A stretch of DNA of 8,669 bases, taken from JACJYE01 sp964432875 (lineage in GTDB: Bacteria; Bacteroidota; Bacteroidia; Chitinophagales; Saprospiraceae). The translations under genes and the position numbers were made by a program. The stretch spans positions 1-8,669 of the forward strand of contig CAYSPJ010000172.1 of assembly GCA_964432875.1 (NCBI GenBank), read 5' to 3'. Shown here in pieces: positions 1 to 7,682 of this stretch (within the stretch, counting starts at the first letter, position 1; the number at the start of each line of letters is the position of its first letter). Under the pieces are notes generated by a model. The model had not been told where the DNA came from, did no database searches, and was given only the letters and a program-made list of their open reading frames with translations.

Positions 1-64
1 TGCTTATGTTTAGTGTTTAGGAAAAAGTTTAGTTCATGAAAAACGCTGGAAGGGGCATAGGCCT

Positions 65-88
65 CCGCAATACCACTTTCGTATGAAA
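65..88. repeat. 24-bp exact direct repeat, copy 1 (candidate operator)
   Basis: These bases are identical to 8503-8526 in the same orientation, with dyad core ATACCACTTTCGTAT at 70-84. The copy lies 233 bp past the Asp-box gene stop and would be upstream of any minus-strand gene starting beyond the left edge. This matches copy 2, which lies about 212 bp upstream of the sigma start. The identity is certain from the sequence; the function is inferred. Confidence 0.75.
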
Positions 89-222
89 ATAAATGGCGTA
101 TCTACCTCATGCGACTGTCCAACCATTCCAGGAAGAAGCAGCCGAACAGGCCTCTCAATTGGTATATCCCCCCCTTTCCAAGCAACAGCAGAAGTTTCGG
201 TAGCGACGACTATACCGTGTTA

Positions 223-302
223 ACTCGGGTTTTGTCGCCGTGGGCAGCCGCAACCCTATTAGGGGACTGGGGCCGCGGGAAGGCGAGCGACAAAACCCGA
301 GT
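223..302. repeat. Long inverted repeat (16-bp perfect arms) just past the last T9SS gene
   Basis: Arm ACTCGGGTTTTGTCGC at 223-238 is the exact reverse complement of 287-302. The 48-bp interior can form a smaller hairpin (CCCT-ATT-AGGG at about 254-264). The element starts 20 bp after the TGA of the Asp-box gene. It could act as a transcript-end structure that protects or terminates the mRNA, but no T-run follows on the minus strand. A small miniature transposable element is an alternative; I see no target-site duplication. Confidence 0.7.
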
Positions 303-321
303 CGGTTTAGTATTAAGTCGT

Positions 322-1680
322 TCACTGCTTCACCACCATACGGCTGAGTGCGCCCTGCTGGTTGGCTATCGTGAGGACGTAGCTGCCAGCGGGCAGGCTG
401 CGCATGTCGAAGGCAGCTGTCCAATCGCCGGAAGCCCGGTGTTTCTGGCGGGCCAGCAGCCGGCCATTCATGTCGTTCAGCAACAGGAGGTATTCGGCGG
501 GGCTGCTGTCGGTTACCGATACGGTAAGTATGTCCTGTACCGGATTGGGAAACACTGCTGTTTTAACATCGAGCGCCTTTCCGCTGAGCAGGCCCGACAA
601 GGGGGTGCCGTTGTAGGTATAAAGCCGGGTTTTGTGGTCGGCGGGCTGCCACTCGCCGGCGAAGCCTACCGAGGGGCTGAGGAAGTTGGCCGAGCCAGCC
701 TCTTCGCCTGAGCCTATTTCCAGCCAAGTGGCGCCTTTGTCGGGGCTGATGAGGGTGGTGAAGGGCCCGCTGACAAAGTTGTCGGCGGTCACCAGCACCA
801 CGTACTCGGACTCGGGCACCATGGCAGCCGACACGAAGAAGGTGAACTCGCCGGGAGGCGTGATGTCTGTCCAGGTCTGGCCGCCGTCCTCGGTGAGGCT
901 GACCTCAAAGGGCGGGGTGGCGACTATGCCGGTGAGCGTGTCCGAAAAGGAGACGAAGTTGATGAAATCAACACCGGTGTCTGTGCTTTCCCAGCTCGCC
1001 CCGCCATCGCGCGAGGAGAAGATGCGGCCGCTTGAAGTCCCAAACCAGATGTGGTCGCCGATGGCATCGTAGGCAGCAGCTACGCCAAATTCATCGAACA
1101 AGGCCGCGGGGATTTGGCCCGCTGAGACGCGCGTCCATTGGTTGCCGCCGTCGGCGGTGCGGTAGATCTCGAAGTGGGGCACGGGGTTGGAGGGCGAAGG
1201 CGTGGGGTCGCTCATGAGTACGCCGTTCATGGCGTCCTGAAAATGAATGAAGTTGGGCCACGACTGAAAATCGGTGAACGGGATGCCGCTGACGGCATTC
1301 CAGGCGGTGCCTCCATCGGTGGTCTTGAGGACGTAGCTCTCTCCACCTGCCAGGTCAACGCCGACTACCCAGGCCGTGTCGGGGCCGTTGGCGTGTATCG
1401 AGCTCAGATAGGGGGCTGCCCCCATGGGCACCAGACCTGCCGACCAAGAGTCGCCGGCGTTGGTGGTGCGAAAGAAGTAGGCGCGCTCGGCACCGCGCAG
1501 CTCAAAGCCCGTGGGGGTCACATCGTACTGCATGGCCAGGGCCCAGACCACATCGGGGCTGGCTGGAAATACATGGGAGACGCCCACCGTATCAGGGATG
1601 TCGGGCGTGAACACGGCCCACTGGGCGGACAGCGGGAGGATGTAAAGCAGAGAAAGAAGCGTGTAAAAGATTTTTTTCAT
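322..1680 (-). CDS. Secreted Asp-box (BNR/YCF48-like) propeller protein with T9SS type A sorting domain
   Basis: The protein is 452 aa from the ATG at 1678-1680, which gives a clean signal peptide (MKKIFYTLLSLLYILPLSAQ). A further 15 codons upstream would start at TTG and bury the signal peptide, so they are rejected. Six Asp-box motifs (S/T-x-D/N-x-G-x-x-W) are visible at residues 72-79 (TTNAGDSW), 120-127, 175-182, 223-230, 263-270 (TEDGGQTW) and 312-319 (SPDKGATW), spaced about 40-55 residues apart as blades of one propeller. Residues 375-452 form a T9SS type A sorting domain (AVFPNPVQDILTVSV … LNDMNGRLLA … MRSLPAGSYVLTI). Asp-boxes occur in sialidases and photosynthesis assembly factors, but I see no sialidase catalytic FRIP motif, so an enzymatic role is not supported. 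It probably shares a transcript with the 14-blade protein 58 bp upstream. Confidence 0.88.
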   Translation of the reverse strand: MKKIFYTLLSLLYILPLSAQWAVFTPDIPDTVGVSHVFPASPDVVWALAMQYDVTPTGFELRGAERAYFFRTTNAGDSWSAGLVPMGAAPYLSSIHANGPDTAWVVGVDLAGGESYVLKTTDGGTAWNAVSGIPFTDFQSWPNFIHFQDAMNGVLMSDPTPSPSNPVPHFEIYRTADGGNQWTRVSAGQIPAALFDEFGVAAAYDAIGDHIWFGTSSGRIFSSRDGGASWESTDTGVDFINFVSFSDTLTGIVATPPFEVSLTEDGGQTWTDITPPGEFTFFVSAAMVPESEYVVLVTADNFVSGPFTTLISPDKGATWLEIGSGEEAGSANFLSPSVGFAGEWQPADHKTRLYTYNGTPLSGLLSGKALDVKTAVFPNPVQDILTVSVTDSSPAEYLLLLNDMNGRLLARQKHRASGDWTAAFDMRSLPAGSYVLTIANQQGALSRMVVKQ

Positions 1681-1738
1681 GATGATGAATTTTGATGTTA
1701 AAAAATGAGTTTCGTTGTTTGGCAATTTGTGTGTGTGG

Positions 1739-3934
1739 TCAATGCCTCACCCACCTCAGGTACTCGGGGCGTTCGCCAGAAACAGCCACCTCAATGACAT
1801 ACATACCGGCGGGCAGGCCTCCAATCTGATATGGAGTATCGGCGCTTTGCAAGGGCACACGTATCAGCCGGCGGCCGTGCAGGTCGTAAAGGCTCACATA
1901 GCCTTGGTCATGGAGCAGGGCGCTGCTGCGCAGGTAAAAAGCGTCGGCGCCGGGATTGGGGGAAACCGACCAGTCGTTGTGCTGCTTGGCGGGTATATCA
2001 GTTGCATTGACCATAATCATAGGGTCGTAGATGTAAAAATCATCGCCAGAGGTAGTAAATATCATTCTGTTGCGACTGTCCACTATCATGGCGGTCACAG
2101 GATCTAAATTTGTGAAGGCAGGTGCTGAGGGGGGAGAGATTTCCGTCCATTGCCCATCGCGGAGTATGGCGGTGACGTGGCCTGCAGCACTCGGAAGGTA
2201 CCCCACGTACAGCCCTCCGGTATGATCGAACGCCAGCTTACGCAAGCGATCTGACGGCAGGTCAGAGTTGGCGGTATTGGTCACTGTCCATTGCTGTCCA
2301 TTGTAACTAACCAATCCGGCACTTGTTGCCAGCCAGAGGGTACCATCCGCTGCAGTGGTGATGTCAAAGACATCATTGCTCGGCAGGCCGGAGTTGGATG
2401 TATCAAATAGCGCCCAGGTGCTGCCGTCAAAACGCAGCAGCCCTTTGCCAAATACGCTTGCCCATAACACGCCGTCGTCATTGGATTCCAAGGCCAAAAT
2501 AAAGCCATTCAGGTTCGGCACTTCCGTCGAAGTCCAGAATGTCCACTGCCCGCCTGCATAGCGGGCAACTCCGGCAAATAGCTGGCTGCTGCTGGGCAAT
2601 GGGGTAAAGGCCAGCCAAATATCGCCGCCCGGCGACTCCGCGATGGTGCGAATCCAATGCCCGGGAAAAACCGTGGCGCAGGTGTCCAGCAAGGTCCACT
2701 GCCCTTGGTCGTGGATGAGCAGCTCGCTATTGTCCATGCCAAACCAGATGCGGCCCTGTTGGTCTGTGAATACGGTGTTCACGGAGTTCTCGGAAGCCCC
2801 CAATGCATACGGGTTGAAGTGTGTCCAATTGTTCCCATCGGTTTTGGTGATACACTGGCTTGAGTAGGGCCCCAGCCACAAGTTGCCTTCGTTGTCCTCG
2901 GCTACGGCTTCCAAGTTACCAGCCCCCTTACAATAACCGGGCAGTCCGGTGTCAAAATATTCCCAAGACTGTCCGTCGGAACGAATGAACCCACAACCGC
3001 CGTTTAACCAAAGCTGCCCCTCGGCATCTAGTGCCATGTACCGGTCGGTAGATGCAGCGCAACCGACTTCGTTGGTTGTATAATGTACCCAACCACCCGG
3101 TGTAAGATGGGACAAACCGTAGGTGTTACGTGTCCATACCCCGTGTGTGGGGTCAGAAACAATACTTGCAAACATGCCCGGCCCGATACCGATAGAAGCC
3201 CCCGTATGGCCCGTCCAAACGCCACCTGAAAAGCTTACCAAGCGGATACCACTGATGAAATTGAAAACATGGCTGCCTATTGCCCACAAGGCACCGTCGG
3301 GTGCCAACGCTAAGCCTACGATGTAGGTCATGGTAGAAACGCCCGTGACCGCACTGTTGTAAACGGTCCAGTCTTCTCCATCGAGCAGCAAAATGCCGGA
3401 GCCCCAGCTGCCAAAATAGATTTTGCCGTCGGGTGCAAAAACCACGTCGTTAAGTACGTTGTAGGGTAGGGTAGAGTTTGAGGTGTTTAGGACCAGCCAG
3501 CCACCATTGTGATAGCGGGCAAAACCTTCGTCGGTGAGCACATACACGGATGTATCGGGCGCCACCCTGATGTTGCGGACAGGAACAGCCGGCGGCAGCC
3601 CAATGTCGTCGAGGCTCCAGTTGGTCCAAGTGCTGCCGTCGTACCGGCTGATGCCGGCCGCTGTGGCCACCCACCAATGCCCGCCCGGGGCAATGGCCAG
3701 CCCCCCGATTTGATCGCTGGGGAGCGCGGAGTTGAGGGTGTTGACGTGGGTGCGTTGGCCAGCCGCATCCCAGTGTACCAAGCCAGCGCCCAAAGTGCCC
3801 AGCAGCACTTGGCCTTCCAGCACGGCAAAATGGTCGGATTGGGCCCTCTGGCCAATCGTTTCCCATTGCCCCGGCTGGGCATGCAAACCAAGGGCCAGGC
3901 TTATCAGCAAAAAGGCAGTAGAGATGCTCTTCAT
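1739..3934 (-). CDS. Secreted multi-blade beta-propeller protein with T9SS type A sorting domain
   Basis: The protein is 731 aa from an ATG start followed by a signal peptide (MKSISTAFLLISLALGLHAQ). The body consists of repeats of about 45 residues of the two-component-regulator-propeller type: (L/I)A.APDG..W.AT..G(I/L)..YDG..W..Y, often with a linker such as TSNSGLPSNDV. Counting the W-ended units (e.g. STWTNW, EDWTVY, QSWEYF, NNWTHF, GQWTFW, STWALF, QQWTVT) plus a degenerate first and last unit gives about 14, which would suit two seven-bladed propellers. Residues 654-731 form the T9SS type A sorting domain (SVSPNPGADAFYL … LYDLHGRRL … LPAGMYVIEV). Such propellers normally form the periplasmic sensor half of hybrid two-component systems, but this protein has no transmembrane or kinase part, so it is probably surface-attached or released. 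The ligand is unknown. It is followed after 58 bp by a second T9SS cargo gene. Confidence 0.9.
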   Translation of the reverse strand: MKSISTAFLLISLALGLHAQPGQWETIGQRAQSDHFAVLEGQVLLGTLGAGLVHWDAAGQRTHVNTLNSALPSDQIGGLAIAPGGHWWVATAAGISRYDGSTWTNWSLDDIGLPPAVPVRNIRVAPDTSVYVLTDEGFARYHNGGWLVLNTSNSTLPYNVLNDVVFAPDGKIYFGSWGSGILLLDGEDWTVYNSAVTGVSTMTYIVGLALAPDGALWAIGSHVFNFISGIRLVSFSGGVWTGHTGASIGIGPGMFASIVSDPTHGVWTRNTYGLSHLTPGGWVHYTTNEVGCAASTDRYMALDAEGQLWLNGGCGFIRSDGQSWEYFDTGLPGYCKGAGNLEAVAEDNEGNLWLGPYSSQCITKTDGNNWTHFNPYALGASENSVNTVFTDQQGRIWFGMDNSELLIHDQGQWTLLDTCATVFPGHWIRTIAESPGGDIWLAFTPLPSSSQLFAGVARYAGGQWTFWTSTEVPNLNGFILALESNDDGVLWASVFGKGLLRFDGSTWALFDTSNSGLPSNDVFDITTAADGTLWLATSAGLVSYNGQQWTVTNTANSDLPSDRLRKLAFDHTGGLYVGYLPSAAGHVTAILRDGQWTEISPPSAPAFTNLDPVTAMIVDSRNRMIFTTSGDDFYIYDPMIMVNATDIPAKQHNDWSVSPNPGADAFYLRSSALLHDQGYVSLYDLHGRRLIRVPLQSADTPYQIGGLPAGMYVIEVAVSGERPEYLRWVRH

Positions 3935-3999
3935 GAAAGGTAGTCTGTAGGTTCACCACTTAATACCTTGACAGCGGAGCATCTTAACAGGTGGAGGGA

Positions 4000-4018
4000 T
4001 TTTTTTTATTTTTTTTTT
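4000..4018. promoter_or_regulatory. A/T homopolymer tract upstream of the propeller gene
   Basis: Nineteen T residues on the plus strand are broken by a single A at 4008; on the transcribed minus strand this is an A-tract. It lies in the 99-bp gap between the CHAT stop and the propeller-gene start, about 65-85 bp upstream of that ATG. This position suits an UP-like element of a separate promoter for the two T9SS genes, and the run is prone to length variation. No clear -33/-7 pair could be assigned. It is not a terminator for minus-strand transcripts, since the T-run would be on the wrong strand. Confidence 0.4.
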
Positions 4019-4033
4019 GCAGACGGGCTATTC

Positions 4034-6757
4034 CTACTCCACCAGCACCCACCCAGCCCAGTGGTAGGGTTCGTAACCTTTGTCGCGCATGGCTTTCTGG
4101 GCGGCGGTCAGCGCCTGATGTAGCGGGAGCTTTTCATCCAGCCATTTTTTGTAAAAAAGCGTCATCAGCTCCTGCGTATGGAAGTCGGGCACCTGCCACA
4201 GCGACATGAGCACGTAGGATACGCCGGCCATGCGGAAGGCGCGCTGGAGGCCGTAAACGCCCTCGTTGCCCACGATGTCGCCCAGCCCGGTCTCGCAGGC
4301 CGACAAGACGACCAGCTCGGTCTTGGACAGGTCCAGTTGGCTGATTTCGTAGGCGGTGAGGATGCCGTCTTCGCGTTGATGCGGGGCGCGGCCGGTTTTC
4401 CAGGCAAGGTTGCCGCCTGCCAAGATGATGCCGGAACGAATCATCGGGTGTTCTGAAGCCTTGTAGGCAGAGGCAGTGCTTTCGGCGTCCTTCGTCTGGC
4501 GGGAATCCGGGAAGAAATATCCGTGCGTCGAAACATGGAGGATGCGCGGGGAAGGGGCACTGCTGTTGCCCGCTTGTTTGAAAACTTGCTCGGTGGCGTC
4601 GCTTCCTGTGTAGGCGCGATGCTTGATACCCGCCTTTTGAAGGGTGGAAATTATTTCCGAGATTTCTTTTCCCGAATATTTGAGCGGCGGCCACTCCCCA
4701 TTTCTCCAGTCGGGCTGAGTGTCGGCAAAACTGAGGCCTCGCGGCTCAACGCGCGTAGTGTCGGCCGGGATAGTATCGGGCGGAAGGCTCTCCATATTAT
4801 ATTGGATGGCGCCGAAAAGCAGGGCGTCGTAGCCCTTTCCGGCTGCCGCTGCGGTTGGTGTTTGCCGGTGGGTCAGTTGTCTTGTGCTGACCATCAATGA
4901 CACGGTATAGCGGTCGGAAATGATGCGGCCATCCCCATCGGGCAGGGCCGCTAGGTTGATGCGGTGTATCAGCCCCGATGGCGCATAGTGTATGGTTTTA
5001 ATGCCTTTTAAATAAGGTTCAATGGGGGCCCAAAGATGCTGTTTGAGCCTGTGGTCGTTGTACAGCCTGCTCACGTATTCGGAGCGATTCCGTCCGTGAG
5101 GAGGTAATAAGGCTTCTATATCATCCTGCTCAAACAGCGGGATGAACAAAGGGGCGTTCATGTCTTTTGTCAACAGCAAGGCCGCATAAAAGATACTGTC
5201 GGTCAGTTGCGGATGGTAATATTTAAAATGTACATACTCCAAGGCCGCTTCGTCAGGCCGGAGGGCTTCCCGCACATCCATCCAAGTTATCTGGCGGATA
5301 GCCTCCTGGAAACCGGCCACTACGCGGGTCAGGTCTTTTTCTAGCGCATTGACCTGATCTTCCAACTGAGCAATATAGGAGTTGTTTCTGTCCGGCCAGG
5401 AGAGGGCGTATTGGTCCGACAGTTGTTTTTGCAGCTTTTTCCAATCTTCAAATTTTACGCCGAAGCCGGGATCGGCAATATGGACATTTCTAAACTGATT
5501 GGACGCGTTCAGCAGAAAGCCTTTGTAAAAAAGGATATTGTCAAAGCACGTACCCGTGAAAGCCGGCGCCTGAGTTGCATAGTCCCAGGCGAAGGAAAAG
5601 TGCTTGTGGAGCGTACCCTCAAACAGCGTAGTGAACGAATATACCTCCTTTTCAGAAAAATGCCTCGATGCATCTGAAAGGTGGCTTCTCCGCAACGCCG
5701 AGCCTTCGGCAAATGCAGCAGCCGCTTTTTCAACCTGCCCTGTCTCGGTGTATAAACCCGATAAATAGGCTAAACTCATCTCGCAGGAAAGGTGGTCTTT
5801 GCCCAAGGTGGCTGCCCGCAATGACTTGGACCTAAGGTGGTGATATTCGGATGCATTGTATTGCTTCGTTAAGTGGTAATACTTACCGAAATACTCCATG
5901 AGGGACATATAAGACGGAATCTTTTCATAATCCGGCAGTGATTCTAGGATACTTTTTGATTCCTGTAAGAGCTTTTCGGAGGTTTCAAACTGGCCCTGCT
6001 CGAGCAAAGGCCACGCCCACATCATAATCGCACTGGCGTAAGTAGCATTGTTTTTACCCAATTTATTTTCCACTATGGATGCGTTGGTGCGAAAACATGG
6101 CTCGGCCGATTCAAATTGGAACTGCTTGGCAAAAAGGACACCCATAGATACAAGTACATTCCCGTATTCAATGCTGAGGCCTCCATTCAACTTTTCCTGT
6201 AATTCCAGAGATTCTTTGAAGCACTTTTCTGCTTGTTCATAGTTGCCTGTATAAAGATATAAATTGCCTAAATATAAAACCGCATTGCAGTATCCCGCGC
6301 TCTCCCGTCCAGTGGCCGTATCATAAATGGAGAGTGCTTTTACAAAGTAGGCTTCCGCTTTCTCATAATTATTCCCCCAATGAAAATTGACCATCCCCAA
6401 GTGCCGCAACACCTCGGCGTAAGCCGCGCTGCGCTGCAAGCCTGCCTGTTCATACACAGACTTAGCGCGCAAGGCCCATTCCTCGGCCTTGGCATAAGCC
6501 CCCTTCGCATGGTGAAACAGCCCGTAATGATGACAAACTTTCCCATACTGCACAGAAACACCCCCCCATTGAGCCTCTGCTGTTTGCAGGGCCTGTGCCA
6601 GCAGCGTTTCGGCTTCATCAAAGGCTCTTGCCTGGTATTTTTTTTCGGCACTCCTGATCAGGCTATCCAGGGCAGCTTCCTGCGCCCCGACAGGCCAGGG
6701 ATGCATGAGCATGAATAAGAAAAAAGCCACCGGGCTGATGCGGATCATGATTTTCAT
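4034..6757 (-). CDS. Exported TPR-CHAT protein (caspase-like peptidase)
   Basis: The protein is 907 aa from the ATG at 6755-6757. The frame can be extended 12 codons to a TTG, but the ATG places a standard signal peptide (MKIMIRISPVAFFLFMLMHP…VGAQ) at the N-terminus. About eight TPR-type repeats of the roughly 42-residue kinesin-light-chain kind fill residues 30-360 (e.g. YEKAEAYFVKALSIYD, YEQAEKCFKESLELQE). A helical segment with a probable coiled coil (LEDQVNALEKDLTRVV) leads into a CHAT domain from about 520 to the end. The caspase-type dyad is present: His745 in LHVSTHGYFF and Cys821 in VVLSACETGLGD, followed by the family's GVYGLQRAFRMAGVSYVLMSLW. CHAT proteins belong to peptidase clan CD; TPRs usually bind partners or substrates. 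The signal peptide puts this one in the periplasm or beyond. It lies 52 bp after the membrane protein gene in what looks like one operon. Activity is likely because both catalytic residues are intact; the substrate is unknown, and the membrane partner upstream is the obvious candidate. Confidence 0.9.
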   Translation of the reverse strand: MKIMIRISPVAFFLFMLMHPWPVGAQEAALDSLIRSAEKKYQARAFDEAETLLAQALQTAEAQWGGVSVQYGKVCHHYGLFHHAKGAYAKAEEWALRAKSVYEQAGLQRSAAYAEVLRHLGMVNFHWGNNYEKAEAYFVKALSIYDTATGRESAGYCNAVLYLGNLYLYTGNYEQAEKCFKESLELQEKLNGGLSIEYGNVLVSMGVLFAKQFQFESAEPCFRTNASIVENKLGKNNATYASAIMMWAWPLLEQGQFETSEKLLQESKSILESLPDYEKIPSYMSLMEYFGKYYHLTKQYNASEYHHLRSKSLRAATLGKDHLSCEMSLAYLSGLYTETGQVEKAAAAFAEGSALRRSHLSDASRHFSEKEVYSFTTLFEGTLHKHFSFAWDYATQAPAFTGTCFDNILFYKGFLLNASNQFRNVHIADPGFGVKFEDWKKLQKQLSDQYALSWPDRNNSYIAQLEDQVNALEKDLTRVVAGFQEAIRQITWMDVREALRPDEAALEYVHFKYYHPQLTDSIFYAALLLTKDMNAPLFIPLFEQDDIEALLPPHGRNRSEYVSRLYNDHRLKQHLWAPIEPYLKGIKTIHYAPSGLIHRINLAALPDGDGRIISDRYTVSLMVSTRQLTHRQTPTAAAAGKGYDALLFGAIQYNMESLPPDTIPADTTRVEPRGLSFADTQPDWRNGEWPPLKYSGKEISEIISTLQKAGIKHRAYTGSDATEQVFKQAGNSSAPSPRILHVSTHGYFFPDSRQTKDAESTASAYKASEHPMIRSGIILAGGNLAWKTGRAPHQREDGILTAYEISQLDLSKTELVVLSACETGLGDIVGNEGVYGLQRAFRMAGVSYVLMSLWQVPDFHTQELMTLFYKKWLDEKLPLHQALTAAQKAMRDKGYEPYHWAGWVLVE

Positions 6758-6809
6758 AGTCTGGAGGTTTTGATTTTGGAGGTGATTGTACAATTCGGCG
6801 CAAAGCAGA

Positions 6810-7682
6810 TCATTCTAATTTCGCCAGCAGCCGGGCGGCCGATTTTCGCTTGGGCGAGGCGGCATCTCCGGCTATGTTGCTGAGTAAGGTTGCGGCTTGT
6901 GCCCGTTGGCCGTTGCGTAGATAAGCCAACGCCAGCAGCCATCGCGCTTCATCGGCAAAGCGGGTTCGCCCCGGGGCTTCCAATATTTTGATGGCCGATG
7001 CTGTTTTCTTTTCCGCCAGCAGGCAATTGGCTTTCAGGAACCGCAGGTCGCCTTTTGCTTTTGATTCCGGCTCGAGGCGCTCGAAGGCCGCAATGGCCGC
7101 TGCGTAGCGGGCATCCCAGTATAGTTGGTAAAAAGTTTCTTCGGGCGTCGGATCTCCTGCTCCTTCTCCACGCGTGGCAGATTCGATGGAGTCGTCCCGA
7201 TAGGGCCTAAACCAAGCGGCAAACAAATCCTCTGCCGAAACCGATGCCTGCACAACGGGCGGCACAACGGAATCCGGTGCGCCAGAAGGAAGAAGGATTT
7301 GCTCCGGTTGCAGGAGGTTTTGTTCTGTTTCGGCAGGCACCGTGCCCGGCGCCTGATCTGGATACCTATAGCGGTTGAAAAACCAGATTCCGGCAATACC
7401 CATCGCGATGACAACAACGAATAAGGCGATACCCAGCCTCCCGATGAGCGGTTTCGGCCCACGCCGGTTTTCCGCATCCAATTCTTTGCCTTTTTGGGCG
7501 AGGCGCTCCCGCAGCCGATGCTCGGCCTCCATGCTGATGGCTTGCAGCGCCAGGCCATGCAGTTCCACCTCCGCCGCAAAGGCAGCATCCGTTTGCAGCC
7601 GCCGTTGAAATTCCTGCCGTTCCTGAGCGTCCAAGCGGCTGGAATAATACCGCTCGATGAGGTGTTGGTCGCTTGTATTCAT
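6810..7682 (-). CDS. Single-pass membrane protein with TPR-like periplasmic domain; candidate anti-sigma factor
   Basis: The protein is 290 aa and starts at an ATG overlapping the sigma stop by 4 bp. Residues 1-75 are helical and charged (HLIERYYSSRLDAQERQEFQ near the start), the layout of cytoplasmic anti-sigma N-termini in this phylum, but no zinc-binding H..C..C motif is present. One hydrophobic helix spans about 83-102 (IALFVVVIAMGIAGIW), with RR, K and R on its N-terminal side, consistent with N-in topology. A proline- and acid-rich linker (107-148) follows, then LFAAWFRPYRDDSIESATRG (about 153-172). TPR-like helical pairs fill 181-290, for example ARYAAAIAAFERLE, LKANCLLAEKKTASAIKILE and ARWLLALAYLRNGQRAQAATLL. 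The expected role is to hold the sigma factor at the inner membrane and receive a periplasmic signal. This is inferred from gene coupling and topology, not from a recognised anti-sigma domain. Alternatively it could be a TPR scaffold for the exported CHAT protein encoded next. Confidence 0.8.
   Translation of the reverse strand: MNTSDQHLIERYYSSRLDAQERQEFQRRLQTDAAFAAEVELHGLALQAISMEAEHRLRERLAQKGKELDAENRRGPKPLIGRLGIALFVVVIAMGIAGIWFFNRYRYPDQAPGTVPAETEQNLLQPEQILLPSGAPDSVVPPVVQASVSAEDLFAAWFRPYRDDSIESATRGEGAGDPTPEETFYQLYWDARYAAAIAAFERLEPESKAKGDLRFLKANCLLAEKKTASAIKILEAPGRTRFADEARWLLALAYLRNGQRAQAATLLSNIAGDAASPKRKSAARLLAKLE

Larger units (their letters stand above)
1..321. other. Non-coding region after the last T9SS gene
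   Basis: I see no gene here that I can support. It contains the long inverted repeat at 223-302 and the first copy of the 24-bp repeat at 65-88. Reading the minus strand, positions 1-64 are A/T-rich, like a regulatory region ahead of a gene that would start beyond the left edge. Reading frames that cross this stretch show no family-like sequence. Confidence 0.5.

Noticed and set aside
109..711. A 200-codon plus-strand reading frame overlapping the end of the Asp-box gene
   Set aside because: It runs antisense through the T9SS sorting domain, has no recognisable family features, and its composition follows the opposite-strand gene.
322..1680. Sialidase activity for the Asp-box protein
   Set aside because: Asp-boxes alone mark the propeller fold; no FRIP-like motif or catalytic set is visible.
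3991..4020. T-rich run as an intrinsic terminator
   Set aside because: The T-run is on the plus strand, while all supported genes are on the minus strand, and no GC-rich stem precedes it.
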